Assembly: GCA_964423505.1 (NCBI GenBank)
Contig: CAYREX010000002.1
Span: 1 to 64,000 of the forward strand
Reading direction: 5' to 3'
DNA length: 64,000 bases
Source of the DNA: CAYREX01 sp964423505
GTDB lineage: Bacteria > Fermentibacterota > Fermentibacteria > Fermentibacterales > JCC-6
Positions 46,144 through 56,440 of the stretch are shown here, one piece after another; position 1 is the first letter of the stretch, and every line of letters starts with the position of its first letter. The translations under genes were made by a program, and so were the position numbers. The notes below the pieces were generated by a model. It was not told where the DNA came from. It did no database searches and worked only from the letters and a program-made list of their open reading frames with translations.

Positions 46144-47859
46144 TCAGGAGGCCCTCCCGGCCTCCCGCTCCAGCTTCTTCTTGATGAGCTCCTGCTGTCC
46201 GATGGTCAGCAGGTTGTTGGTGAACCAGTAGAGCGTCAGTCCCGCGGGGAACCGCATGAAGAGGAAGGTCATGAAAACCGGCATCAGGTAGAGCATGCCC
46301 TTCTGTCCCTGGTCGGTCATGGTCATCTTCTGCTGGACGAACATGGCGGCGCCCATGAGCACGGCCAGGATACCTATCCCGTGCAGGCCCAGCAGGGGGC
46401 TGTCGAAGGGGATCAGTATCTCCGGCCTGGAGAGGTCCTGTATCCAGAGCATGAACGGAGCTCCCCTGAGCTGGACGGAGTTGGCCAGGACCCTGTAGAG
46501 CGCGAAGAAGACCGGCATCTGCATGAGCAGCGGCAGGCACCCGCCCAGCGGGTTGACCCCCTCCTCCCGGTAGAGCTTCTGGAGCGCCTCCTGCTGCGCC
46601 TTGGGGTCGCTCTTGAACTTGGCCTGTATCTCCTTCATCCTGGGCTGTATCTCACGCAGCTTCTGCATGGAGCGGAAGCTCTTGGTGGTGAGGGGGAGCA
46701 GCACCAGCTTTAGAACCACCGAGAGGACGATTATCTTGAGCCCCCAGTTGCCGACGAAGGCGATGACAGAGGTGCTGAACCAGAACAGCAGCTTGCCTAT
46801 CTCCCTTATGACCGGCCAGCCGAAGTCGACGATGTTGCCGGTGCCCTCCCCGAGCTCCCGGAGCCTCCTGTAGTCCAGCGGCCCTGCGTATATCCTCGCG
46901 GCAGGGTCCTGCAGCGCTATGGCGGGAGATGTCTCCTCGCTCCCCGGGTAGGCGTAGGCGTATGTCCTCTCGTAGCTCGACGGCATCACTATGATGCCGA
47001 AGTACTTCGACCTTGTGGCTATCCAGAGGACGTTTCCCGCCTGACGGACCTCCTCGAATCCGCCGGCCCTCTCGGAGCGGACCTTGTCGGCGTTCCACTG
47101 CGCCTGGAAGTAGCCCCGCATTCCCACGTCCTGCTCCGTGACCGGGATGACCCCCGCCTCGATGGCCGTGGTCTGGCCCAGGCCGGAGGATGCCACTTCG
47201 AACCCGTAGAAACCGGGCGAGAAGCGGTACTCGACGGTCTCCCCCCCCGGTCCTTCCAGCCCGACGACGGCGTTGCCGTCCTCCACCACCACGGTGTCCG
47301 GGGAGTCCGAGACGAACGTAACCTGCCTGCGGAGCCAGGGACCGGCGGCGAGGCTCACGCTGCCGCCGCCCGCAAGCCCGGGCATCGCCTCGTAGCCGGG
47401 CAGCTCCCATCGCACTATCCCCCCGTGCGATGTGGATATTCCCGCCTCTACGATCGGCTCCCCCTCCTGGAGGACCAGGACGGTTATGGTCCTCTCCGCC
47501 GGCGTCCGGGTGACAGTGGTGTCTGAGAGGATGGCGCTCGTGTCGGCCGGGGCCACGCAGGCCGTGTCCGGTGCCGTCTCTGCGGTATCCGGGGTCGATG
47601 CCGCCGAATCCAGAGCGGCGGAAGCCGGCGAGCTCCCGGTCACATTGCCCGCAGCGGCCGTATCCTCCGGGGCCCCTGCAGCGGAGGCCGCATCGGGCGC
47701 CGACCCAACACCGGGAGGCTCCACGGTCCCCGCGGCAGCGCCCGCCGCCCCGTCTGGACCGTCATCCCCGCGGGAGCCGCTCCCCATGAGCTGCCAGCTC
47801 AAGAAGAGGACGACGGCCATCATCCCGGCCGCCAGTAGTAGCCTTGCCTGGTCGCTCAT
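46144..47859 (-). CDS. yidC: membrane protein insertase YidC
   Basis: Product of 571 residues. An N-terminal TM is followed by a low-complexity Ala/Ser/Pro/Thr linker (about 30-115), a large periplasmic P1 beta domain (about 120-345) and the insertase core. The core has WGLKIIVLSVVLKLVLLPLTTKSFRSMQKL, QPRMKEIQAKFKSDPKAQQEALQKLYREEGVNPLGGCLPLLMQMPVF and FMRFPAGLTLYWFTNNLLTIGQQ. The hydrophilic-groove Arg (LPLTTKSFRSM region) is present. The P1 domain marks the Gram-negative form. It overlaps yidD. Confidence 0.97.
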   Translation of the reverse strand: MSDQARLLLAAGMMAVVLFLSWQLMGSGSRGDDGPDGAAGAAAGTVEPPGVGSAPDAASAAGAPEDTAAAGNVTGSSPASAALDSAASTPDTAETAPDTACVAPADTSAILSDTTVTRTPAERTITVLVLQEGEPIVEAGISTSHGGIVRWELPGYEAMPGLAGGGSVSLAAGPWLRRQVTFVSDSPDTVVVEDGNAVVGLEGPGGETVEYRFSPGFYGFEVASSGLGQTTAIEAGVIPVTEQDVGMRGYFQAQWNADKVRSERAGGFEEVRQAGNVLWIATRSKYFGIIVMPSSYERTYAYAYPGSEETSPAIALQDPAARIYAGPLDYRRLRELGEGTGNIVDFGWPVIREIGKLLFWFSTSVIAFVGNWGLKIIVLSVVLKLVLLPLTTKSFRSMQKLREIQPRMKEIQAKFKSDPKAQQEALQKLYREEGVNPLGGCLPLLMQMPVFFALYRVLANSVQLRGAPFMLWIQDLSRPEILIPFDSPLLGLHGIGILAVLMGAAMFVQQKMTMTDQGQKGMLYLMPVFMTFLFMRFPAGLTLYWFTNNLLTIGQQELIKKKLEREAGRAS

Positions 47860-48089
47860 CTCCTATCCTTCCATTCGTCCGGTACGGGGTCGTATCCGCC
47901 GCGCCTGAAGGGATGGCATCTCAGGACCCTCTTCAGGGAGATGAGCCCGCCCCTGAGCAGCCCGAACCTCTCGATGGCGACCCGCGCATATCTGCTGCAT
48001 GTCGGCGTGTATATGCAGCTGCTCGGGAAGAGCGGCGATATCGCCCTCGAGTAGGCCCTTATGACGATGAGGACGAACCTCGCCGCGAC
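47856..48089 (-). CDS. yidD: membrane insertion efficiency factor YidD, non-canonical start
   Basis: About 77 residues: FVLIVIRAYSRAISPLFPS, CIYTPTCSRYARVAIERFG, then RCHPFRRGGYDPVP. This is the full YidD signature with its conserved cysteines. The reading frame ends TGA overlapping yidC ATG. No ATG, GTG or TTG lies in this frame between the rnpA end and the conserved domain. The start given (GTC at 48089) is set only by homology length; ATC at 48068 is another option. Either a rare start codon, re-initiation after the rnpA TAG at 48100, or a sequencing frameshift is involved. Confidence 0.75.
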   Translation of the reverse strand, partial: VAARFVLIVIRAYSRAISPLFPSSCIYTPTCSRYARVAIERFGLLRGGLISLKRVLRCHPFRRGGYDPVPDEWKDRR

Positions 48090-48099
48090 GCCCGTTCCA

Positions 48100-48480
48100 C
48101 TATCGGAGCTCGTTCTCCATCCTCTCCAGGAGTCCGAGGAAATCGCTCCTCAGCCCCTCCCAGGTGCTCTCCTCCACGCGCCCGACCGGGAACACCACCA
48201 CGTCGGCGCCCACCCTGTACCGGTTCTCCATGGCAAGGCTTCTCAGCCTCCGCCTGAACCTGTTCCGGTGGACGGCGGAGCCGCATTTCGCGGACAAAGA
48301 AAACCCCAGGCGAATCATGCCCAGGGAGTTCTTCCTGTAGGAGGCCCGCAAGTCGGAGCCTCTGAACTTCCTGCCGCTCCTGAGCACGCGTCTGAACCGC
48401 CACGCGCCGCTCAGGGCGAGCCTGCCGGCGTCATCCCCCTCAGGGGACGAGACGCTTGCGGCCCTTCCGGCGCCTGGCAT
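48100..48480 (-). CDS. rnpA: ribonuclease P protein component
   Basis: Product of 126 residues. The core is LALSGAWRFRRVLRSGRKFRGSDLRASY, LGFSLSAKCGSAVHRNRFRRRLRSL (RNR motif) and GADVVVFPVGRVEE. RnpA assists the RNase P RNA in 5' tRNA processing. The only canonical start, ATG 48480, lies inside rpmH, giving a 41-base out-of-frame overlap and about 20 extra N-terminal residues (MPGAGRAASVSSPEGDD). This recalls the rpmH/rnpA overlap described in Thermus, but here it is partial. Confidence 0.93.
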   Translation of the reverse strand: MPGAGRAASVSSPEGDDAGRLALSGAWRFRRVLRSGRKFRGSDLRASYRKNSLGMIRLGFSLSAKCGSAVHRNRFRRRLRSLAMENRYRVGADVVVFPVGRVEESTWEGLRSDFLGLLERMENELR

Positions 48481-48574
48481 TCAGAATCTTCCGGCCGCTC
48501 CTGGTGGCCATCCGGGCCCTGAAGCCGTGTCTCCTGGCCCGAGATTTCCTGCTGGGCTGGTATGTCCTCTTCAT
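48440..48574 (-). CDS. rpmH: 50S ribosomal protein bL34
   Basis: Product of 44 residues from the ATG at 48574: MKRTYQPSRKSRARRHGFRARM, then ATRSGRKILNARRRKGRKRL, the invariant bL34 sequence. It is the first gene of the rpmH-rnpA-yidD-yidC-mnmEG-rsmG-parAB transcription unit and is divergent from dnaA. Confidence 0.98.
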   Translation of the reverse strand: MKRTYQPSRKSRARRHGFRARMATRSGRKILNARRRKGRKRLVP

Positions 48575-48905
48575 CTCTACGCCGTCTTCTCTCCGTGCAA
48601 TGGCACCGCCTTGACGGTGGTGCATCCTAGATAGCAGTTTCTTAAGCCGCGAGGCCGGTGGTCTCCCCGCCGGCGCAGCGAAGCTGGAAGTTAGCCATGA
48701 AGCTCCTTTCCGTCAAGTACTTGAAGCTCGCCCGCAGCCAGGAGAGGTTTTCAACAATGGTCGCGTCCCCCAGGGGTCTTGCCGGTAACAAGTCATTGCA
48801 ATACAGCCTCTTAGGGCTTTCAGTACGTGTGGATAACCGTGTGGAGAAGAAACACACCTCCCTACGGGACTTAGGTTTATACGCACGGACGGCAGCGGTG
48901 CCCGA
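48575..48905. other. rpmH-dnaA divergent intergenic region
   Basis: 331 bases without a gene. On the minus strand a possible rpmH promoter, TTGACG (48716-48711) with a 17-base spacer and TAACTT (48693-48688), is followed by an L34-leader hairpin around 48609-48630 (GCACCGCC pairing with GGTGGTGC). The dnaA-proximal half is AT-richer and contains DnaA boxes. No convincing forward promoter for dnaA was singled out. Confidence 0.6.
48828..48885. promoter_or_regulatory. DnaA boxes upstream of dnaA
   Basis: TGTGGATAA at 48828-48836 is a perfect box (TTATCCACA on the minus strand). TGTGGAGAA at 48840-48848 has one mismatch. TTATACGCA at 48877-48885 is weaker. This is consistent with DnaA autoregulation or with part of a bipartite origin. 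Confidence 0.75.
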
Positions 48906-50237
48906 ATGAGCCCCGAGCAGCTCTGGGAGCTCTGTCTCGACGGGGCCAGGGACGATCTGGACCCGCTGTCCTTCCAGTCCTGGCTGGAGAAGTCCTCCTT
49001 CCGGGAGCTGGACGGCACCCGGATGGTCATCGAGTTCCCCAACGAGTTCACCGCCAGCCACGCCAAGGCGAGGTTCGGCGAGATGCTGCAGGCATGCCTG
49101 AGCAGGATAAGCGGCAGGAACGACCTCTCTCTGGTCTTCTACGGCCCCCCCGCAGAGCCGACGATGACCCCGGCGAGGTCCCGGGACAGGGTGAGGCAGA
49201 AGGTCCAGGGAGGGGACTACCTCAGGCCCGGCTACACGTTCGAGCGCTTCGTGGTGGGCCCGAACAACCAGCTGGCCTACTCCGGGGCCGTGGCGGTCAC
49301 CGCCGATTCCGGTCAGGTCAAGTACAACCCGCTCTTCATCTACGGAGGCGTAGGCCTGGGCAAGACCCATCTCATCCAGGCCATTGCCCACAAGGTCAAG
49401 GAGAGCGGCAGGGGGAGGACATTCAGGTACCTTTCCGCGGAGCTCTTCCTCCAGCAGTACGTGACCGCACTGGAGAGACAGGAGATACCGCTCTTCAGGA
49501 ACAGGTACCTGAACGTGGACTACCTCCTGATGGACGACATACAGTTCCTGAAGGGCAAGGAGAGGACCCAGGAGGAGTTCTTCCACAGGTTCAACGAGTT
49601 CTATCAGAACGGCAAGCAGATAGTGATAACGGCCGACCGGCCGCCTCACGAACTGGAGGACATCGAGGAGAGGCTGGTGAGCAGGTTCCAGTCCGGCCTC
49701 ATAGCCGACATCAAGCCTCCCGAGTACGAGACCCGCCTTGCCATCCTTCACCTGCTGGTCAAGGACGAGTCCGTGGAGGTCCCCGACGAGGTCCTCGACT
49801 ACATAGCCTCCTCGATCCGCAAGAACGTCCGTCAGCTCGCCGGAGTCATACACAGGCTGGCGGCCGCGTCCAGGTTCACCGGATGCTCCATAGACATGGA
49901 CATGGCGCAGGGCGAGATAAGCTCGTCGCTGGGCGCTTCCTCCAGAGCCCTCACCCCCGGCAGCATAACCTCACGGGTGGCGGAGGCCTTCGACGTCACT
50001 CCGGGTCAGATACGGGGGAAGGAGAGGAAGCGCTCGGTGCTAATACCGCGCCAGGTGGCCATGTCCCTTATTCGCGAGATGACCAGCCTGTCACTGAAGG
50101 AGATCGGCGCCTTCTTCTCCGGACGGGACCACTCCACCGTCCTCAACTCGATAGAGCGCATCGAGAAGCTGAGCTCCGAGGACCCGGCCCTCGCCAGGAG
50201 GATAGAGGACGTAGGGCGCTCCCTCTCCAGCCTTTGA
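48906..50237 (+). CDS. dnaA: chromosomal replication initiator DnaA
   Basis: Product of 443 residues. Domain I is at about 1-80 (LWELCLDGARDDLDPLSFQSWLE). Domain III AAA+ starts YTFERFVVGPNNQLAYSGA, with Walker A FIYGGVGLGKTHLIQAI, Walker B YLLMDDIQFLKGKERTQEEFFH and a VSRFQSGLIADI arginine-finger segment. The domain IV DNA-binding helix-turn-helix is FFSGRDHSTVLNSIERIE. It binds DnaA boxes and melts oriC. The Shine-Dalgarno is weak, but ATG 48906 gives the usual N-terminus. Confidence 0.98.
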   Translation: MSPEQLWELCLDGARDDLDPLSFQSWLEKSSFRELDGTRMVIEFPNEFTASHAKARFGEMLQACLSRISGRNDLSLVFYGPPAEPTMTPARSRDRVRQKVQGGDYLRPGYTFERFVVGPNNQLAYSGAVAVTADSGQVKYNPLFIYGGVGLGKTHLIQAIAHKVKESGRGRTFRYLSAELFLQQYVTALERQEIPLFRNRYLNVDYLLMDDIQFLKGKERTQEEFFHRFNEFYQNGKQIVITADRPPHELEDIEERLVSRFQSGLIADIKPPEYETRLAILHLLVKDESVEVPDEVLDYIASSIRKNVRQLAGVIHRLAAASRFTGCSIDMDMAQGEISSSLGASSRALTPGSITSRVAEAFDVTPGQIRGKERKRSVLIPRQVAMSLIREMTSLSLKEIGAFFSGRDHSTVLNSIERIEKLSSEDPALARRIEDVGRSLSSL

Positions 50238-50241
50238 GCTC

Positions 50242-50392
50242 TTTTCCACAGGCCCCCGTTGATAACCGGCCCTCTCCGGGGGGGTGTGGAAAACCCTCTT
50301 CCCACTATCCGGCTATCCACATGTTCTCGACGTTCGTGGTTTACGCTGCAAAGGGCCTGCGTATGGCATCTCGACATTTCCACGAGTATAAT
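50242..50392. promoter_or_regulatory. dnaA-dnaN intergenic DnaA boxes and dnaN -10
   Basis: Three one-mismatch DnaA boxes are present: TTTTCCACA (50242-50250), TGTGGAAAA (50285-50293) and CTATCCACA (50313-50321). An AT-richer segment with a perfect TATAAT at 50387-50392 follows, probably the dnaN -10. Its -35 region is poor. This is a classical place for oriC. Confidence 0.65.
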
Positions 50393-50451
50393 TACAACAG
50401 TAAGGATGTTCTCTCTCTGAGTGTCTATCCTGCAGGGTGGAGGAATTCGAT

Positions 50452-51585
50452 ATGATCAAGCTCCTGGTCTCCCAGTCGGACCTTCTGAAGGGTCTGAACA
50501 GCGTGGCAACCGCACTCCCTGCAAGGAGCAGCCTGCCCTACCTGACCAACGTCCTCCTGGAGACCAAGGGGGACAGGCTGATGCTTGCCGCCACCGATCT
50601 CGACACCACAGTCATCACGACCATACCGGCATCCATCACCACCACCGGGACCGTGACCCTGCCGGGCAAGAAGCTGCACGAGATAGCCAGGGAGCTCCCC
50701 GAGGGGGAGGTCCGGATGGACGGCACCGGAAACCGCATCACCATCAGCTGCGGCCGAGGGAACTTCACTCTGGGCGGCAGCTCCAGCGAGCAGTTCCCCA
50801 CTCTGCCGGAGAAGGGCTCCGGGGAGGCATCGGTCATGGGCTCGGAGGTGCTCTCGGACGCCATACGGAAGACCACCTACGCGGTTGCCAAGGACGACTA
50901 CAGGGCCACACTGAACGGCGCTCTGCTATCCTTCGGCGAGGAGGGGTTCGAGATGGTCGCCACCGACGGCCACAGGATGAGCTGCGTGCGGCTCCCGGGC
51001 GTGAGCACCGATGACTCCATCAAGGCTCTCGTGGCCCCCAAGGCGCTCAACCTCTTCGCCAGGCTGTCCGCCGGCGAGGGGGACGTAGGTCTCCGCTTCC
51101 AGGGCTCCCAGATATCCTTCGAGTTCGGCGATACCACCATCTTCTCGCGTACGATAGACGGCGAGTACCCTCCCTACAGGAAGGTCATACCGCAGGACAA
51201 CGACTGCATCCTGAAGACGGAGAGGGAGGGTCTCCTCGCCGTCCTCAGGCGGGTCAGCACAATGGCCAACCCCTCCACCCAGCAGGTCCGTTTCTCCCTC
51301 GAGCCGGGCAATACGGTCATCCACGCCGAGAGCTCCGATGCCGGAGAGGCCAGGGAGGTCCTCGACGGGGAGTACGACGGCGACTCTTTCCAGATCGGGT
51401 TCAACGGACGGTTCCTGATGGAGATAGTCCGGAACATGTCCTGCGACAGGGTGCGAATGGCCATGAAGAACCCGGGCACCGCCGTCGTCATCACCGACGA
51501 GGAGCAGCAGGAGGGACAGGACTCCCACCTGGCCCTGCTCATGCCGGTGAAGCTCGCCGGTCCCGGAGCCCCGACGGACGCTTGA
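50452..51585 (+). CDS. dnaN: DNA polymerase III sliding clamp (beta)
   Basis: Product of 377 residues from the ATG at 50452, with GGTGGAGGA upstream. It has three clamp repeats: KLLVSQSDLLKGLNSVATALPARSSLPYLTNVLL, then LSDAIRKTTYAVAKDDYRATLNGALLSF and MVATDGHRMSCVRLP, then the C-terminal LLMPVKL in place of the usual LxMPMRL end. It forms the processivity ring. It is coupled to the following dciA gene by a TTGA overlap. Confidence 0.97.
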   Translation: MIKLLVSQSDLLKGLNSVATALPARSSLPYLTNVLLETKGDRLMLAATDLDTTVITTIPASITTTGTVTLPGKKLHEIARELPEGEVRMDGTGNRITISCGRGNFTLGGSSSEQFPTLPEKGSGEASVMGSEVLSDAIRKTTYAVAKDDYRATLNGALLSFGEEGFEMVATDGHRMSCVRLPGVSTDDSIKALVAPKALNLFARLSAGEGDVGLRFQGSQISFEFGDTTIFSRTIDGEYPPYRKVIPQDNDCILKTEREGLLAVLRRVSTMANPSTQQVRFSLEPGNTVIHAESSDAGEAREVLDGEYDGDSFQIGFNGRFLMEIVRNMSCDRVRMAMKNPGTAVVITDEEQQEGQDSHLALLMPVKLAGPGAPTDA

Positions 51586-51914
51586 AGGAGCGGGGCGGCA
51601 GGTCAGGCATGCGCAGGATGGACGTCCTGGTCTCCGAGCTCAGGGAGCGGCTCGGCATCGACCACGGAATCCTCCTGCCGGAGATATCGGAGAGATGGGA
51701 CGAGGTGGTCGGCCCGGAGCTGGCCTCCGTCACGTCCGTATGCGGTGTCTCGGGCAGCGTGCTCCGCGTGCTGGTCGGACATCCGGCGGCGGCCATGGAG
51801 ATATCCAGCCGCAGGAGGCAGCTCCTGCGCTCCATCAACTCGATATCCGGCGGCGTGAGGTTCACGGACATAAGGACCGTACGCCGGTCCGGGCGCGGGA
51901 GAGTACGCGGATGA
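51582..51914 (+). CDS. dciA: DciA-like (DUF721) protein
   Basis: Product of 110 residues. The pattern VSELRERLGIDHGILLPEISERWDEVVGPELASVT, GSVLRVLVGHPAAAMEISSRRRQLLRSIN is typical of DUF721/DciA, a KH-like protein that interacts with the replicative helicase DnaB in bacteria without DnaC/DnaI. TTG 51582 overlaps the dnaN stop; ATG 51609 or 51618 would shorten it. It overlaps gyrB by ATGA. recF, usual here, is absent. Confidence 0.82.
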   Translation: MKERGGRSGMRRMDVLVSELRERLGIDHGILLPEISERWDEVVGPELASVTSVCGVSGSVLRVLVGHPAAAMEISSRRRQLLRSINSISGGVRFTDIRTVRRSGRGRVRG

Positions 51915-53822
51915 GCCCCGAGAGAGCATACGACGCCGATTCCATAAGGGTCCTGGACGGCCTGGAGGCCGTCCGCAAGCGGCCCGGGATGTACATAGGA
52001 TCGACCTCGCAGACCGGCCTGCACCACCTCGTTTGGGAGGTCGTGGACAACAGCATAGACGAGGCCCAGTCGGGGCACTGCGACAGGATAGACGTGGTCC
52101 TCAGGGAGGACGGATCCGTCGAGGTCACCGACAACGGCAGGGGAATCCCCGTCGGGGTGCACAGGGAGACCGGCAAGCCGGCGCTGGAGGTGGTGATGAC
52201 CACCCTCCACTCCGGCGGGAAGTTCGACAGCAACGTCTACAAGACATCCGGCGGTCTCCACGGCGTGGGGGTTAGCGTGGTGAACGCCCTCTCCGAGTGG
52301 CTCCGCGTCGAGGTGCGGCAGGAGTCGGGCCACTTCGTGCAGGAGTACCGCCGCGGCGACCCGGTTGAGGCGATGACCAGGCTTGGCGATGCCGGGGGCA
52401 GGGGAACCAGGATATCCTTCATGCCCGACCGGGAGATATTCAGGGACGCCGAGGTCAGGTACGACACGGTGGCTGCCCGTTTTAGGGAGCTGGCCTACCT
52501 GAACAGCGGTCTGACGATAGTCCTCGAGGACAGGCGGAGCGGTGAGACAAGGTCGGAGGAGTTCGTCTACGAGGGGGGCCTCCGCTCCTTCGTGCGGTAC
52601 ATCAACGAGACCCATCACGTGCTGCACCAGGACCCCGTACACTTCGGAGGGGAGTACGAGCTCGAGGAAGAGGGGGTCATGCTCTACGAGGTCGCGCTCC
52701 AGTACAACCGCGGCTTCAGCGAGGACATGTTCAGCTTCGTCAACAACATCAATACGATTGACGGAGGGACCCACCTCACAGGCTTCAAGACCGCACTCAC
52801 CAGGGCGATAAACGAGTACGCCTCGGCCAACAACCTGTTCAGGAAGAGCGAGGACAGCTTCTCCGGGAGCGACGTCAGGGAGGGGCTTGCCGCCGTTGTG
52901 AGCGTGAAGCTGACGGATCCTCAGTTCGAGGGGCAGACGAAGACCAGGCTGGGCAACAGGAGCGTCCAGGGGGCGATCGCCTCGCAGGTCTACGGCGGGC
53001 TCTCAGAGTTCTTCGAGGAGAACCCCTCCGTCGCCCGCAAGATAGTCATGAAGTGCATAGAGACCAGCAGGGCCCGGCAGGCGGCGAGGAAGGCCAGGGA
53101 GCTCACCAGGAGGAAATCGGCCCTGGAGACCGCCACTCTGCCGGGGAAGCTGGCCGACTGCTCCGTATCGAACCCCGACGAGGCGGAGCTGTTCATAGTC
53201 GAGGGCAACTCGGCCGGCGGCTCTGCGAAGCAGGGGAGGAACAGGCACTTCCAGGCGGTCCTCCCCCTCCGGGGCAAGATAATAAACGTCGAGAAGGCAC
53301 AGCTGGACAGGGTTCTCAGGAACGTCGAGATAGGGGCGCTGATAACCGCTACCGGCACAGGCGTGGAGGACGAGTTCGACATAGAGAGGCTACGCTACGG
53401 GAAGATAATCATCATGACGGACGCGGACGTCGACGGCGCCCACATCAGGACGCTCCTGCTGACCTTCTTCTACAGGCACATGCTCGAGCTGGTGGAGAAC
53501 GGCAACGTGTACATAGCCCAGCCGCCTCTGTACATGGTGAGGAAGGGCAGGAAGGTGACCTACGCCTACACCGAGCGCCAGCTCAAGGAGGTTCTCGAGG
53601 AGATGGGCGGCGAGGGCGTCTCGATACAGAGGTACAAGGGCCTCGGCGAGATGAACCCGGAGCAGCTCTGGGAGACTACCATGAACCCGGAGAACAGGCT
53701 CCTGCTCCGGGTCAAGCTGGAGAACGCCATGGAGGCCAGCAGGACTTTCTCGGTGCTCATGGGCGACGAGGTCGCGCCCAGGCGACAGTTCATAAGGGAG
53801 CATGCTGCAGAGGTGAGGAACC

Positions 53823-53833
<11 letters not shown>
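51911..53833 (+). CDS. gyrB: DNA gyrase subunit B
   Basis: Product of 640 residues from the ATG at 51911. The GHKL ATPase has VVDNSIDEAQSGHC, VTDNGRGIPVGVH and YKTSGGLHGVGVSVVNALSEW. The transducer is IDGGTHLTGFKTALTRAINEYA. The Toprim domain has ELFIVEGNSAGGSAKQGRNR, IIIMTDADVDGAHIRTLLLTFF, and a C-terminal QRYKGLGEMNPEQLWETTM. It introduces negative supercoils with GyrA and overlaps gyrA by 11 bases. Confidence 0.98.
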
Positions 53834-56345
<2,512 letters not shown>

Positions 56346-56440
56346 GCCTGAAGACGGGAGCTTCCGTAGCGAGGGAGCTCGAGTACTGGAGCAGGGAGAA
56401 CGCCACCCGGAGCGTTCCCATCCCCTCTGTCGAGAAGGGA

